Source: Cricetomys ansorgei (Eukaryota; Chordata; Mammalia; Rodentia; Nesomyidae). Taken from it: a stretch of DNA of 64,000 nucleotides. Below are positions 10,695 to 21,300 of this stretch, piece by piece. Below the pieces are notes generated by a model. It searched no databases and was not told the origin of the DNA. It saw only the letters and a program-made list of their open reading frames with translations. The translations under genes were made by a program, and so were the position numbers. The DNA is taken from contig JAMJFZ010002476.1 in NCBI GenBank assembly GCA_026225945.1, positions 804,001 through 868,000 on the forward strand, in the 5' to 3' direction. Position 1 is the first letter of the stretch, and each line of letters opens with the position of its first letter.

Positions 10695-11100
10695 TGAGCT
10701 GTTCTGTAGTTTCATTCTGTTGCTGTAATAAAATACTCTGACCAAAAGCAACTAACAGGAGGAAGGGGTTTATTTGGATTCTACTTCCAGGTCACAACCC
10801 ATCTTTGAAGGAATTCGGAGGAGAAAAATCAAACAAGGCCTTGAAGCAGAAATCATGGAGCAATGCTACTTGCTAGCTCATTCATGAGCTCATGCTTACC
10901 CAGCTTTCTTACACAGCCCAGGACCGCCTGCCTAGGGAAGCTGCCTTCACCGCAGGCTGGGCCCTCCTACATCGGTGAACTCACTATCCGGACAATCATC
11001 CACAGGCAGGCCCACACATTAATCTGATTTAGACAATTTCTCAATTGAGATTCTCTTCTCGGATAACTGTAGACTGTGCCAAGCTGACAGCTAAAGCTAA
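10695..11100 (+). mobile_element. URR1-like hAT-Charlie DNA transposon relic
   Basis: GTTGCTGTAATAAAATACTC, GACCAAAAGCAACT, GGGCTGGGCCCTCC-type and AGCTGACAG motifs occur in URR1 order. It interrupts DNA that is continuous in KZFP-3 intron 1 (23600-23900), so it inserted after the duplication. Confidence 0.65.
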
Positions 11101-12150
11101 GCGAGACACAGATTCAAGGGACTCTTCCTCCAGATTCCCTGACCTGTGCCCTTGGGCCAAGGGTTCTTAGGACTGGCAGTGAATTCCTGACTTTCCAAGT
11201 CCTCCTGGCACTGTCAGATTCACGGAAAGGAGATGGACTTGCATGGGTGGCTGGGGATGGACGGCCTCTATTGTAATGGTTATCGTACTTGGTGTGTCTC
11301 TGAAGATTGTTTTAAAATGCAAAGTCCTGATAGAAATAAGCCATGACGGTATGTAAACGAAGTGTTGTGATAGGGGACAACTCTACTGTTGGGTCCACAA
11401 AGTTTTCTAGCATTAGGCCAAAGAGAGCTGTTTCTAAACAGGGATAAACAGGAACAAACAACACACTGAGCCTGACATGACGGAGAGCACCACAGTTAGC
11501 TCCTGGGTTAGAACAGTTTTCTCTGAGGTCAACCTGTCTGTAGGATTGCAGTCAAGGACTGATAGGTGTTGGCTTGGGCTGGGAATCAGTCAATAATCAC
11601 GGGCCTGGAGGGAAGAGACAAACTTAAAGAAAATCTGCCTAGGTAAGTATTTTGTGTCTGGAGACCAGTTCAAGTGTTAACTGTTAAGACTAAGAGTAGG
11701 AATGTGGAAGAAAGCCCTATTATGGGTTTCACTGAGTAGCAGGTATTTATAATTTATAATAATTTCTAATACATAATAAATAAATAAATATATAATATAA
11801 AATAAATATAAATATAAAACTATATATTTTTTTTCCTAAGCTATCAGTCAGGCTTGTCCTTGTATAGATAGGTACTCTCTGCAATTTGTGCACTGTCTTT
11901 ATTTTAACTGTTCTTAAGAACTCCAAAATTTGGAGTGCGTAGGGTCTCACTTTAGTTTTTCTTGTGTGTGATGCAGACTGCTAATGAGATGAGCGTCTCC
12001 AGTATCTAACCACAGACGACTAGGAAACGATCCTTAATTCTATGGTTTCCGCCACAGTCAAGTCTTATCTCCTACGAAGCTTGTTAATAACATACTTTGT
12101 CTCTTTGGGACATATTTAAGCTTTCTGACTTTGCCCTCACAGAGTAAAAA
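11100..12150. other. KZFP-2 intron 1, middle
   Basis: No gene. 11110-11400 aligns with 23770-24310 of KZFP-3 (CCTGACCTGTGCCC / CATGACCTGTGCCC; GTCCTGATAGAAATAAG / GTCCTGATAGAGGTAGG). A TAAATA-rich simple tract covers 11755-11830. Confidence 0.5.
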
Positions 12151-12159
12151 AATATTTTT

Positions 12160-12330
12160 GTGGGATCGCGTGTGTAGTGTGTGTGTGAGTTCAAGCACGT
12201 GCTAGCCACAGTCTCTAACCGGGGAGAAAGGACAACTGTTTAGAGTCAGTTCTCTCCTTCCTCGTGTATGTGAGTTCCAGGTTCCAGCTCAGGTGGCCAG
12301 GTACGCAGAGTAAGCACCTGGAGAGAACAT
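12160..12330 (-). repeat. Degenerate B3-like SINE
   Basis: GTGTGTGTGTGAGTTCAAGC and GTTCCAGCTCAGGTGGCCAG suggest an eroded antisense B3. Confidence 0.35.
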
Positions 12331-12474
12331 TCTCGTTCAAATCATCAACTTCCCCAAACCAGTTTTAAAGACCAAAGAAGCACATAGTTGAGTCTGTAAC
12401 AGTAACAGCCCCAGTTCTCAATTCCAATTTCTGTTTATCAATAAAAATGATGATATTAATTTATAAGGAAATGA

Positions 12475-12845
12475 ATTACCCTTAATCAGTTCTTGTAGTG
12501 TTGCTGTGACAGAATTCCCGAGAAGGGAATTTAAGAAAGCAGGGTTTATTTTGGATTTAGTCCAAAGTCCATCCTGCTGGGAGAAGGTTGACAACAGGGA
12601 TTGGAGGCAGCTGGTCACTGGTCATTGTATCTGCAGTCAGGAAGCGGAGAGCAACGAATCCCAAGGCTCAGCTTCTTCTGGCCTCTGAATTCACTGTCCC
12701 CCAGCCAAGTGAATGGTGCTTCCCACATAGAGAGTAGGTCCTTTGCCTACAGAAATGCTACCAGACAATCCCTGGTGTATATGACCAGAGGCTTGTGTTT
12801 TAGATCCTGTCAAATTGAAAATCAGTATGTACCATCAGGTCGTTA
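12475..12845 (+). mobile_element. URR1-like DNA transposon relic
   Basis: TGTTGCTGTGACAGAATTCC, GCAGGGTTTATTTTGG, CAGCTGGTCACTGG and CAGTCAGGAAGCGGAGAG follow the URR1-type order. Ends at a short TG run. Confidence 0.6.
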
Positions 12846-12877
12846 AAACCGTGTGTGTGTGTGGTGGGGGTGGGTAT

Positions 12878-13017
12878 GTTTCAAGACAGGGTTTCTCTGT
12901 TGTAACTCTGGCTGTCCTGGAACTCTGTAGACCAGGCTGACCTCGAACTCATAGAGATCCATCTGCCTCTGTCTCCTGATTGCTGGGACTGAAGGTGTGA
13001 GCACTACTGCCCAGCTT
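12878..13017 (-). repeat. B1 SINE
   Basis: Full-length antisense copy from ACAGGGTTTCTCTGTTGTAA to CACTACTGCCCAGC. Confidence 0.92.
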
Positions 13018-13126
13018 CTTGGTTTTTTTGTTTTTTTACAAGCCAGAGTCTCAGTATATAGCCCATGTTGGTCTTGAATGCACAATCCTCCTGCCTCAGC
13101 CTCCCGATTGCTGGGATTACCTTCGT
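13018..13126 (-). repeat. Older B1-like SINE fragment
   Basis: CAGAGTCTCAGTATATAGCC and CTCCCGATTGCTGGGATTAC; abuts the previous B1 tail to head. Confidence 0.65.
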
Positions 13127-13277
13127 GAGCAATGGCGGCACATGCCTTTAATCCCAGCACTTGGGAGGCAGAGGCAGGTGAATCTCTGAGTTTGAGGCCA
13201 GCCTGGTCTACAGAGTGAGTTCCAGGACAGCCAGAGCTACAACAGAGAAACGTTGTCTCGGAAAAAAAAAAAAAAAG
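13127..13277 (+). repeat. B1 SINE
   Basis: Near-consensus copy, CATGCCTTTAATCCCAGCAC to AACAGAGAAACGTTGTCTC plus A tail; with the two antisense copies it forms an inverted B1 pair that could fold. Confidence 0.92.
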
Positions 13278-13625
13278 AATATGTAGTCTTGGGACAGCTA
13301 ATATTGGATTTTCCTTGGGACATTAGAGATTTTGTTATAGATACTTTGTTATAAAATTTGTTACAGTAACCCAGTGTACAAACAAAAGTTATTGAAATTT
13401 ATGAGGGCAAAGGTGGCCCTATTGTGCTGCTGCTTTACCAGATTCTTCCAATCTACGGTCAGAATTACTGTATTAGAGAATCTTGGTATGTTTGAACAGT
13501 AAGAGTGTGGTGACCAAGATGACTTGAGCACAAAGGGGACGTCGTGTCGCAAGAACATCTTAGAAAGCCTAGATCTGTAGTACTGTGAGGTTCATCCTTG
13601 TGGAAACATGTGTGTGGTCTTTTAG

Positions 13626-14109
<484 letters not shown>

Positions 14110-14170
14110 AAACATAAGGAAACACCAAAAGATTGAAAACGAGTACCAAAATCCTGGGAGGAAACTAAGG
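14110..14170 (+). CDS. KZFP-2 KRAB-C-type exon
   Basis: A 61-bp exon with acceptor TATTTTAG and donor AAG|GTAATT, phases 1 to 2. It reads G-NIRKHQKIENEYQNPGRKL-R. IENEYQNP is close to the IEDQYKNP motif I recall in the human 19p13.2 relatives. Length and phase equal those of the paralogues. Confidence 0.9.
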
Positions 14171-14518
14171 TAATTCAGGTTCCTCGAGGTTGAGGGTACC
14201 ATAGAACATTTTACAGAGGGAAGAGGTACACATGTACCAAGCTTCAATCTGAGTTCATCTCAGGACATTGTCTCCAAAACTGCCAATATGTCTCACACCA
14301 TCGATAAGAACAACTCAGAAATTCAAGTATTGGAAACAACTGGAGTGTCACGAAGCCAGGAGTGGTACTTGATCATATTTCACATGTAGAACCTTTATAC
14401 CATATACATTACAGACAATGAAATACCAGTTTATCTACAACCTTGGGTCTTAGGCGCATATGAAACAAAAATAAGATTACTGTTTTAGACTTGGACTAAT
14501 AGTTGAGATAACTCATAT

Positions 14519-14662
14519 AGCCAGGTGTGGGATCGCCCTTGAACTTGGGAGGCAGAGGCAGGTGGATTTCTCACTTAGGGGCCAGCCTCTTCTCCATAGT
14601 GCTTCAGGTCAGCCGGCACTTCAAAGTGAGACCGTATCTCAAAAAGAAACAAAAAGATGACT
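14519..14662 (+). repeat. B1 SINE
   Basis: Diverged copy in the KZFP-2 last intron (GAGGCAGAGGCAGGTGGATT; GTGAGACCGTATCTC); the left arm is shortened. Confidence 0.75.
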
Positions 14663-14992
14663 CGGCATAAGCATTCACACGATTCAAACTGCAACATGAT
14701 TTCCATCGTCAGTATTGTGCCTCAGATTGTGCACTGTGTTGAGTATTGAAATGCGTATTTAAATCTGACGTATCCCTTCGGTGTTTGTCAAATACGAAAA
14801 TAATATCACACTTCTCATTGTGATTATTATTAGCATTACACCATTGCTTTTATTATAACTGTCCTCAAATCATGTTGCATAGAATTCAGTAAAAAAAAAT
14901 GTTCAAAAGTCTCGACAGTACATAGAACATATTTCCACTGGGAAATCGTTAATAACCAAACATTTAGCAGTTCTCTTTTTCACTTCTTACAG

Positions 14993-16469
14993 ATGTCAAC
15001 TGGTGGAGAAACTCCACGAGTGTACAGAAGGTAGTGAGTGTGCAAAAACCTTCAACCTCTCTACGGAGGGCACTGTGAACCATACATTTTATCCAGGACT
15101 GCATATATGTAAAAGAAATGGGTTTGTAAATGTATTAATTGGCCATTTAGCTCTAAGCGTTCGATTGAAACCTAGGCCAGAGCAGAAATCAAATGAAGTT
15201 CAGGAACATGGAAAGGAGGTGTACGATAACAAGGAGTCTGGGGACACCTCCGGCTCGCCCACGGCTTCTCAGCAGCGTGACAGCGCTGACACTGCAGAGA
15301 AATCTAACGAAGACGAGCAGTCTAATGAAGACCTCAGACGTGGTCAGAATCATGAAGAGACTCCTGCTGAGGGAAAAAACCATGAGTGCAAGCAGTGCGG
15401 GAAACGTTTTGCTTCTCTGAAGTCCTTGAAGGGGCACGAACAGCGTCACCATGCCAAGAAATCCTTTGTCTGTAAGCAGTGTGGGAAAGCCTTCCCTTTC
15501 CCCAGTTCCCTACAAGTTCATGAAAGGATCCACACCGGTGAGAAGCCCTATACGTGTAAGCAGTGTGGGAAAACCTTTGCTCACTCCAGTTCTCTCCTAA
15601 GACACGAAAGAATTCACACGGGCACAAGCCCCCACGAGTGTAAACTGTGTGGGAAAACCTTTACTCGTCTGAATTCTCTCTTAAGGCATAATAAGGTAAT
15701 TCACACCGGTGAGAAGCCCTACGCGTGTAAGCAGTGTGGGAAAACTTTCTCTCGCTCTGCTTCCCTGCAGAGACACACGCGGATCCACACTGGAGAGAAA
15801 CCCTACGTCTGTAAGCAGTGTGGGAAAGGCTTCATCACTTCTACTTACCTTCAGGTACACGAACGAACTCACACCGGGGAGAAACCTTATGCTTGTAAAG
15901 AGTGCGGGAATGCCTTCATGCTCTGGTCTCAATTTCAAAAACACAAAGTAGGTCACAGTGGTGTGAATCCCTACGTCTGTAAGCAGTGTGGGAAAACTTT
16001 CACTCGTCTCGGTTCCCTCCAGATACACGAACGAATTCACACGGGCGAGAAGCCCTATGCGTGTAAGCGGTGTGCACAGACCTTCTTGTCCTTGTATCAG
16101 TTAAGACGGCACGAAGTAACCCACAGTGGCGTCAAACCCTACACGTGTAAACAGTGTGGGAAGGGTTTTATCTGTCCCACTACCCTTCGAAGTCACGAAA
16201 AGACCCACGGTGGAGAAAACCCGTTCGTGTGTTCGCAGTGTGAGAAAGTTCTGGGTTCCGAGAGTGCTTTGCGGAAACATAAAATGATTCACACTGGGGA
16301 GAAACCTTGTGTGTGTAAGCAGTGTGGTAAAACGTTCACGCATTTAAGCTCTCTGCAGTACCATGCACTGATGCACAGTGGAGTGAAGCCCCACGAGTGT
16401 AAGACATGCGGGAAAGGCTTTCGGTCTCTTAGTCACCTTAAAAAGCATGAAAGAACTCAACACTATTAA
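14993..16469 (+). CDS. KZFP-2 zinc-finger exon, 13 C2H2 fingers, KRAB zinc-finger repressor
   Basis: The exon starts after TTCTTACAG. Arg is completed across the junction (RCQLVEKLHECTEG), and TAA is at 16467-16469. With ATG, 127-bp and 61-bp exons the coding length is 1668 nt, 555 aa, exactly in frame. A spacer of ~125 aa precedes 13 fingers. Fingers 4 and 13 use H-x4-H (HNKVIH, HERTQH). Finger 11 has Leu for the core Phe (EKVLGS). Contact quadruplets (-1,2,3,6): SKSG, FSSV, HSSR, RNSR, RASR, TTYV, LSQK, RGSI, SYQR, CTTS, SSAK, HSSY, SSHK. Fingers 4, 5 and 7 match KZFP-3 fingers 8, 9 and 11. Spacer PGLHICKRNGFVNVLIGHL aligns with PGVHICEKAGCARVVIGHL in KZFP-3. Likely a nuclear TRIM28-recruiting repressor of unknown target. 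Confidence 0.95.
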
Positions 16470-16592
16470 CTAGAAACCGTACGCATGGGAGCTCTATGGA
16501 GAGGCTTCCTGTACTTAGTTCTTTTGGGACGACGGAGTCAGTCACAGTAGGCATGAATGCCTGGGCTTGTAAGCAAAGTTCACAGACTTCTG
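16470..16592 (+). pseudogene. Decayed finger sequence after the KZFP-2 stop
   Basis: Shifted frames read EKPYAWELYGEAS (both Cys lost) and then NAWACKQSSQTSVFS, which resembles KZFP-2 finger 9 (KPYACKRCAQTFLS). Internal stops and frame changes show it is no longer coding. The remnant ends at an antisense B1. Confidence 0.65.
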
Positions 16593-16593
16593 T

Positions 16594-16738
16594 TTTTTCT
16601 AGTCAGGGTTCCCCTGTTGTAACTCTGACTGTCCTGGGACTCGCTCTAGAGACCAGGCTGGCCTCGAACTCACGTAGATCTGCCTCCCTCTGCCTCCCGC
16701 AGGCTGGTATTTAAAAGCATGTGCCACTACCACCCGGC
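16594..16738 (-). repeat. B1 SINE ending the decayed finger tail of KZFP-2
   Basis: CAGGGTTCCCCTGTTGTAAC to ACTACCACCCGGC; inserted directly in finger-derived sequence. Confidence 0.9.
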
Positions 16739-16754
16739 AAATACAGAATTTCTT

Positions 16755-16970
16755 TAAAAGTTTTATTTAGACTTATTTATTTTTATTTCACGTTTTGCCT
16801 GCATGTATAAATGTGTGCCACACGAGCACAGTGCTTGTCCAGGCTGGGAGCCCCTGGAACTGGAGATGCGGATGCTTGTGAGTAGCCACTTGTGTGTGGG
16901 GAACTGAACACAAGTCCTCTGTAAGCGCAGTGAGTACTCCGGACCACTGAGCCTTCTCTCCGGCCCCAGT
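16755..16970 (-). repeat. B3 SINE
   Basis: GCCTGCATGTATAAATGTGT, GAGCCCCTGGAACTGGAG and CTGAGCCTTCTCTCCGGCC. Confidence 0.88.
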
Positions 16971-17429
16971 AGTGAATTCTGGATGTTTATTTCTAAATTC
17001 TTGCTTTACAGCAAGCATGTGAGATGAGGTGACAGCTTATACCCAAGGAACAGAGACCAGTGAGACCCACGTTTAAAAAGCTATAGAGAGGAAGCACACC
17101 ATCATGAAGTGGTTTTGTAAGGTTTCTTAGAGCCGTGATCTATAACGTTTAATGGGAGACGTCTTTTTGCATCTAGTCGGGTACATGCTTCCATGAGCAT
17201 TGTGAATTGTGTTCGGCCCATTGGTGAATGGACATTTACTAGTAACGTGCTAATATGTATAAATGATTTTTTTCAAGCAGTTGTGGTTAATTAAAAATGA
17301 CTTTTTGAGAATATTGGAATTGTTGCTCTGCTTTCGTGTGCCTGGTTCTGACCATTTTGTGTGTACCTTGATTCTCTGTTTATGAATTAGAAACGGTTTA
17401 AAATGTGTGCATTGTGTAAGACTATGTGT

Positions 17430-17705
17430 GGTGTATGTTTGTGTGTGTGTGTGTGTCCGTGTGTGTCCATGTGTATGTATGTGTGTATGTCCATGTTTAT
17501 GTGTGTATGTGTGTCCATGTGTCATGTGTGTCTGTTGTATTTGTCCACGAGTATGTATGTGTGTGTGTCCATGTGTATGTCCGTGTTTATGTGTGTATGT
17601 GTGTGTGTCCATGTGTCATGTGTGTCCGTGTGTGTACCCACGTGTATGTATGTGTGTATGTCCATGTGTGTCCATGTGTATGTATGTGTGTATGTCCGTG
17701 TTTAT
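17430..17705 (+). repeat. TG-rich minisatellite
   Basis: Irregular repeats of GTGTGTATGTCCATGTG-type units for about 275 bp, with a recurring GTCATGTGTGTC block. Alternating purine-pyrimidine DNA. All three frames are open but low-complexity. Confidence 0.93.
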
Positions 17706-18050
17706 CACCCTCTGCCTTATTTGCTTCAGAAGTGTCTCTGGCAGCCAACAATACCCAGCGACCACCTCTCCCCTCTCTCCATACTGTGCGGACACAGGTA
17801 AAGTCATGGTCAAGCCATTCAACCTCAGGTCCTCGTGCTTGCAAAGTGGTCTTACCCATCGGGCCGCCCACTCACCCCTTTAGACCACATTTTATTGATG
17901 TATTTTTACATTTTATGTGTGTTTATTTTTCTCTTTGGTGTCTATTTTTTAACATTTTCCTGTATGTCTATGATGGTTGATTTTATTGATTTTATTTATT
18001 TTTATATATTTATTTGGCTTATTAAAATAGCCGCTGCCTGGCTATTTTTA
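17706..18050. other. Nothing recognised
   Basis: T-rich DNA downstream of the minisatellite; no exon or clear repeat. Confidence 0.35.
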
Positions 18051-18054
18051 TTTT

Positions 18055-18222
18055 TATTAGTAATTTATTTCCATTAGTGTTTTGCTTGCATGTTTGAGGG
18101 TGTCAGAACCCCTGGAACTGGAGTTGCAGATAGTTGTGAGCTGCCATGTGGGTGCTGGGAATTGAACCTGGGTCCTCTGGAAGAGCAGCCAGTGCCTTAA
18201 CTGCTGAGCCATCTCTCCAGTT
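18055..18222 (-). repeat. B2/B3 SINE
   Basis: GAGGGTGTCAGAACCCCTGG to CTGAGCCATCTCTCCAG; well preserved. Confidence 0.93.
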
Positions 18223-18224
18223 TC

Positions 18225-18740
18225 AATGCCAGCTTGCTCAAAGTAGAAACATCTGAGTAGGAGACCCGCCTGAAGAACCGCCCTGATGCTGTGATAGTCG
18301 AAGGGAGACCCGTTCCGATTGTGGTGGCGCCTTTTGATCCAGATAAGAAGGGTTTGGCAGGAGGAAGATCACCTTGCCTTTTGCTCACGCGGCTTTTGCT
18401 CTTGCCGTCTGGTTACTGTGCCCTGCTGCTAGTGAGGATTGATTTCATGGAAAGCAGACCCAGGGTTTCCAAGCTTGCATTGTGGCTAGGGAGCAGTGGC
18501 TGTTCAGGAATCTCCCGTGCCTCTTGCACAGATTGAGACTGCTGAAGCCCCTCCACCCACTCACTCACCCATGGAACCCCCACCCACCCACTGGCCCAGT
18601 ACCCACCCACCCACCCACCGACCCCAAGTGCTCACACTCCTGTCTTAAGGACCCAGGAATGACCAAGTTCTCAGAGCTCAGGGCACTCTGCTCCTGTTAC
18701 TACTTTTAGCTGACTCAATAAATTTCATTCCTCTAGAGAA
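18225..18740 (+). repeat. Unclassified interspersed repeat-like segment ending in AATAAA
   Basis: A moderately GC-rich block with (CCCA)n-like stretches (18555-18625) ends in CTCAATAAATTTCATTCC (AATAAA 18717-18722). It could be a retroelement end or supply the KZFP-2 polyadenylation signal. I cannot name it. Confidence 0.3.
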
Positions 18741-19199
18741 GTCTGATGGATAAAGTGTGCTTTTAAGGTCAAACTATTTTCAAAATTGCTTTTAGAACAG
18801 CCAATGTTAACTTTTTTTTGACTACTCAGTAAGATATATATATATGGTTGTGTTTACAAGTTTACCTACTTTGTGCTGTGTGGCACACAAAGGCTTCCTG
18901 TTAGGCCACTGTGGTGGCTCAGCAAGAGAGACAAGGAGGCATATTCATCTGTGAAAACACTGCCAGAACTCAGCAGAGGGAACCACCATCCTGACCAGCA
19001 CCATACTGGACAGTGGAACCCTGAGCATCTAAGCTCAGGTGTTTTTATGGATTCAGAACTCCTCAGGTGCAGATCATAAGCAATCAAACATGCCCCCCAG
19101 AAACCCAACACCTGCAGACAATACAAAACGCCGAGACCTAGACAGATCCTCAAACAACAGTGCACAAACTATTTTAAATATAACAAATAAACTTCCACA
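18741..19199. other. Intergenic, no gene recognised
   Basis: AT run TATATATATA at 18835-18845. The rest (18870-19190) has a retroelement-like A-rich plus-strand bias without diagnostic motifs. Confidence 0.3.
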
Positions 19200-19282
19200 A
19201 CAGCTTCCAACTCACAGAGATCCACCTGCCTCTGCCTCCTGAGTGCTGGGATGAAAGACGTGCGCCACCCCAGCCAGCCCAG
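19200..19282 (-). repeat. Partial B1 SINE
   Basis: ACTCACAGAGATCCACCTGC to GTGCGCCACCCCAGCC: only the head half of an antisense B1. Confidence 0.8.
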
Positions 19283-19484
19283 TGGGTTGTGTTTAACAAT
19301 GGGTCATGGAGGTAGACTCCTGATCGTCAAAGCTTCGCTCATTGCTGGAAGGAAAGCACAATGCAGAGATGAACTTTGGCTTGAGGATACAGGGTAAGGT
19401 TGGAAGAGAAGGGTATCAGAACCCAATAATGAGGGTCGATGTGAGCGTGCCTCCAGAGGTGGGGTGTTAGCGTTACATATTGTC

Positions 19485-19855
19485 TTAGTAACTGTTGTAC
19501 TGCTGTGAAGAGACACCATGACCAAGACAATAGGAAGGAAAGCATTTTACTGTGGACTGGCTTACAGTTTCAGAGGTTAATCCATTATCAGCATGGCGCG
19601 GAGCATGACGGCAAGCAGACAGACATGGTGCTGGAGAAGTAGCTGAGTTTTAAATCCCGATCTGTAGGCAGAGAGAGACTCCGAGCTTGGCATGAGAGTC
19701 TGAACCCCCAAGGCCCATCCCAAGTGACACACTTCCTCAAACAAGGCCACACCTCTTAATTCTTTCAATCTTTTCAAATAGTGCCATTCCCTGCTGACTA
19801 AGCATTCACATATGTAAGCCCATGGGGTCATTCTTAGCTAAACCACCACACGGAT
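19485..19855 (+). mobile_element. URR1-like DNA transposon relic
   Basis: GTACTGCTGTGAAGAGACAC, ACAAGGCCACACCTCTTAAT, ATAGTGCCATTCCCTG and AAACCACCACA occur in the order of the rodent URR1A-type element. Confidence 0.7.
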
Positions 19856-19947
19856 TAAACATAGGAGACCAAAAGTAAACGGTTTCTACACAGATATGTG
19901 AAGAAATCAAAGAGGCCAAAAATGCCTTACTTAGAAATTCCAGCACC

Positions 19948-20112
19948 ACCAGGTGGTGGTGGCGGGGGTGCGCACGCCTTTAATCCCAGCACTCAGGAGG
20001 CAGAGGCAGGTGGCTCTCTGTGAATCTGAAGCCAGCCTGGTCTACAGTGTTCCAGGACAGCCACAGCTACAACAGAGAAACCCTGTCTTGAAAAAAAAAA
20101 AGAGAGAGAGAG
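19948..20112 (+). repeat. B1 SINE
   Basis: CACGCCTTTAATCCCAGCAC to GAAACCCTGTCTTG with A-rich/GA tail. Confidence 0.93.
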
Positions 20113-21091
20113 AAAAAGAAATTCCAACAGAACATAAACACAAGTTAAGGACATCATTTGTATGTGTGTATGTGTTATATATATGTATATGTATATATAT
20201 TATAATACATACATATAATACTTTTATTTCATTGTCTAAGATTTTATCTAATTCACTTGAATTGGAGGCTATTGCTGTGGGATTAGTATTTTTTGACAGA
20301 ATTCTGTTGCCTTGATGTTTCATTTTTACCATAATTTTGCATTACAACTTTTTATTTTGGATTTAAATATTTTTTTCTTTCTTTTTTTTTTATCATCACA
20401 TTGCTTTTTTTTCCCAGTCAAACTGTTTGCAGTTTTCAGGTTGTAGTAGGGTTGAAGTTTTGGTTAACTCTGCTCCATAATGTTTGAGCCACTAGGCTAA
20501 ATGTGAAATAATGTCTGCAAAAATAAGCACTATCCATGACTAGGCCCATTCTGAAAATGCATTAAAAATAAAAGAAGATATAGTAAAAACTTTATCATAC
20601 TTCAAATGCCAATCATTTTAGGAAATGGGGGATATTATGGCTTTTGCACAAGTATACGGGTTACATTGGGTATGAATAGAAAGAGAGGAAAAACAAAGGT
20701 GGAAATTATTCCTGGGTTGATGAGAAACACTGGATAAGGAAAAAGTAAATACAAGGGATCAATAGAGACCTGAGAGAGGAGAGGGGGTAATTTGTTTAAA
20801 AGCAGAGGGATAGGTAAAGAAATGCCATCTGATAACCTGAAGCAGCCCCAGCAGTTAGGAGGCTGAAACCAGTAAACCCCCCAAACCAGGCCAGCCTGTG
20901 TTCTTTGGGCAAGTCTCTGTGAAGGAAAATAATAAGGGAAGAATAGAGAAAAGGAATAGAGAGAGGGAAAAGAGGTAAAAAGAGAAGACAAACAGCAGGA
21001 CACAGCTGGTCCACTAATATAACCATGGATATTAAATAAGTTAAAAGAGAAGTGGAGCAAGCTGGATGGGGGTCTGAAGCATAAATGAGGG
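20113..21091. other. Intergenic, no gene recognised
   Basis: A TATATG/TATA microsatellite covers 20160-20225. 20630-21060 is A/G-rich plus-strand DNA that may be an old retroelement; open minus-strand frames there (20635-21143) are hydrophobic, repeat-like translations of this bias. Confidence 0.35.
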
Positions 21092-21300
21092 GGCTGGAGA
21101 GACGTCTCAGTGGTTCAGAGTGTGGACACCTTTTGCAAAGCACCCAAATTCATGAGTACCCAGTACTCATGTTCAGCAGCGTGTAATTGCTTATAACTTC
21201 ACCTCTGGGGATCCAGTGCCCTCTTCTGGCCTCTGTGGCACCTGTACACGCACAGCGTGCACACAAACATGCAAATATATATATATATTTAAATTAAATT
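21092..21300 (+). repeat. B2/B3 SINE
   Basis: Head GGGGCTGGAGAGACGTCTCA, body GTGCCCTCTTCTGGCCTCTG, then an (AT)n tail at 21278-21292. Confidence 0.85.

Larger units (their letters stand above)
16594..17430 (+). other. KZFP-2 3' UTR region with SINE insertions
   Basis: Apart from the B1 and B3 listed separately, 17040-17400 is the paralogous 3' UTR: a segment near 17040-17075 (AGACCAGTGAGACC) and 17140-17180 (CTTTTTGCATCTAGTCGGG) align with KZFP-1 and KZFP-3. No convincing polyadenylation signal is present here; AATAAA at 18717-18722 is one candidate. Confidence 0.45.

Noticed and set aside
17430..17705. Regular direct repeats considered as a CRISPR-like array
   Set aside because: There are no unique spacers of constant length; this is a simple minisatellite in a vertebrate genome.
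17403..17980. Cys/Val-rich open frames up to 184 codons
   Set aside because: Translations of the TG-rich minisatellite in three frames; no conserved domain.
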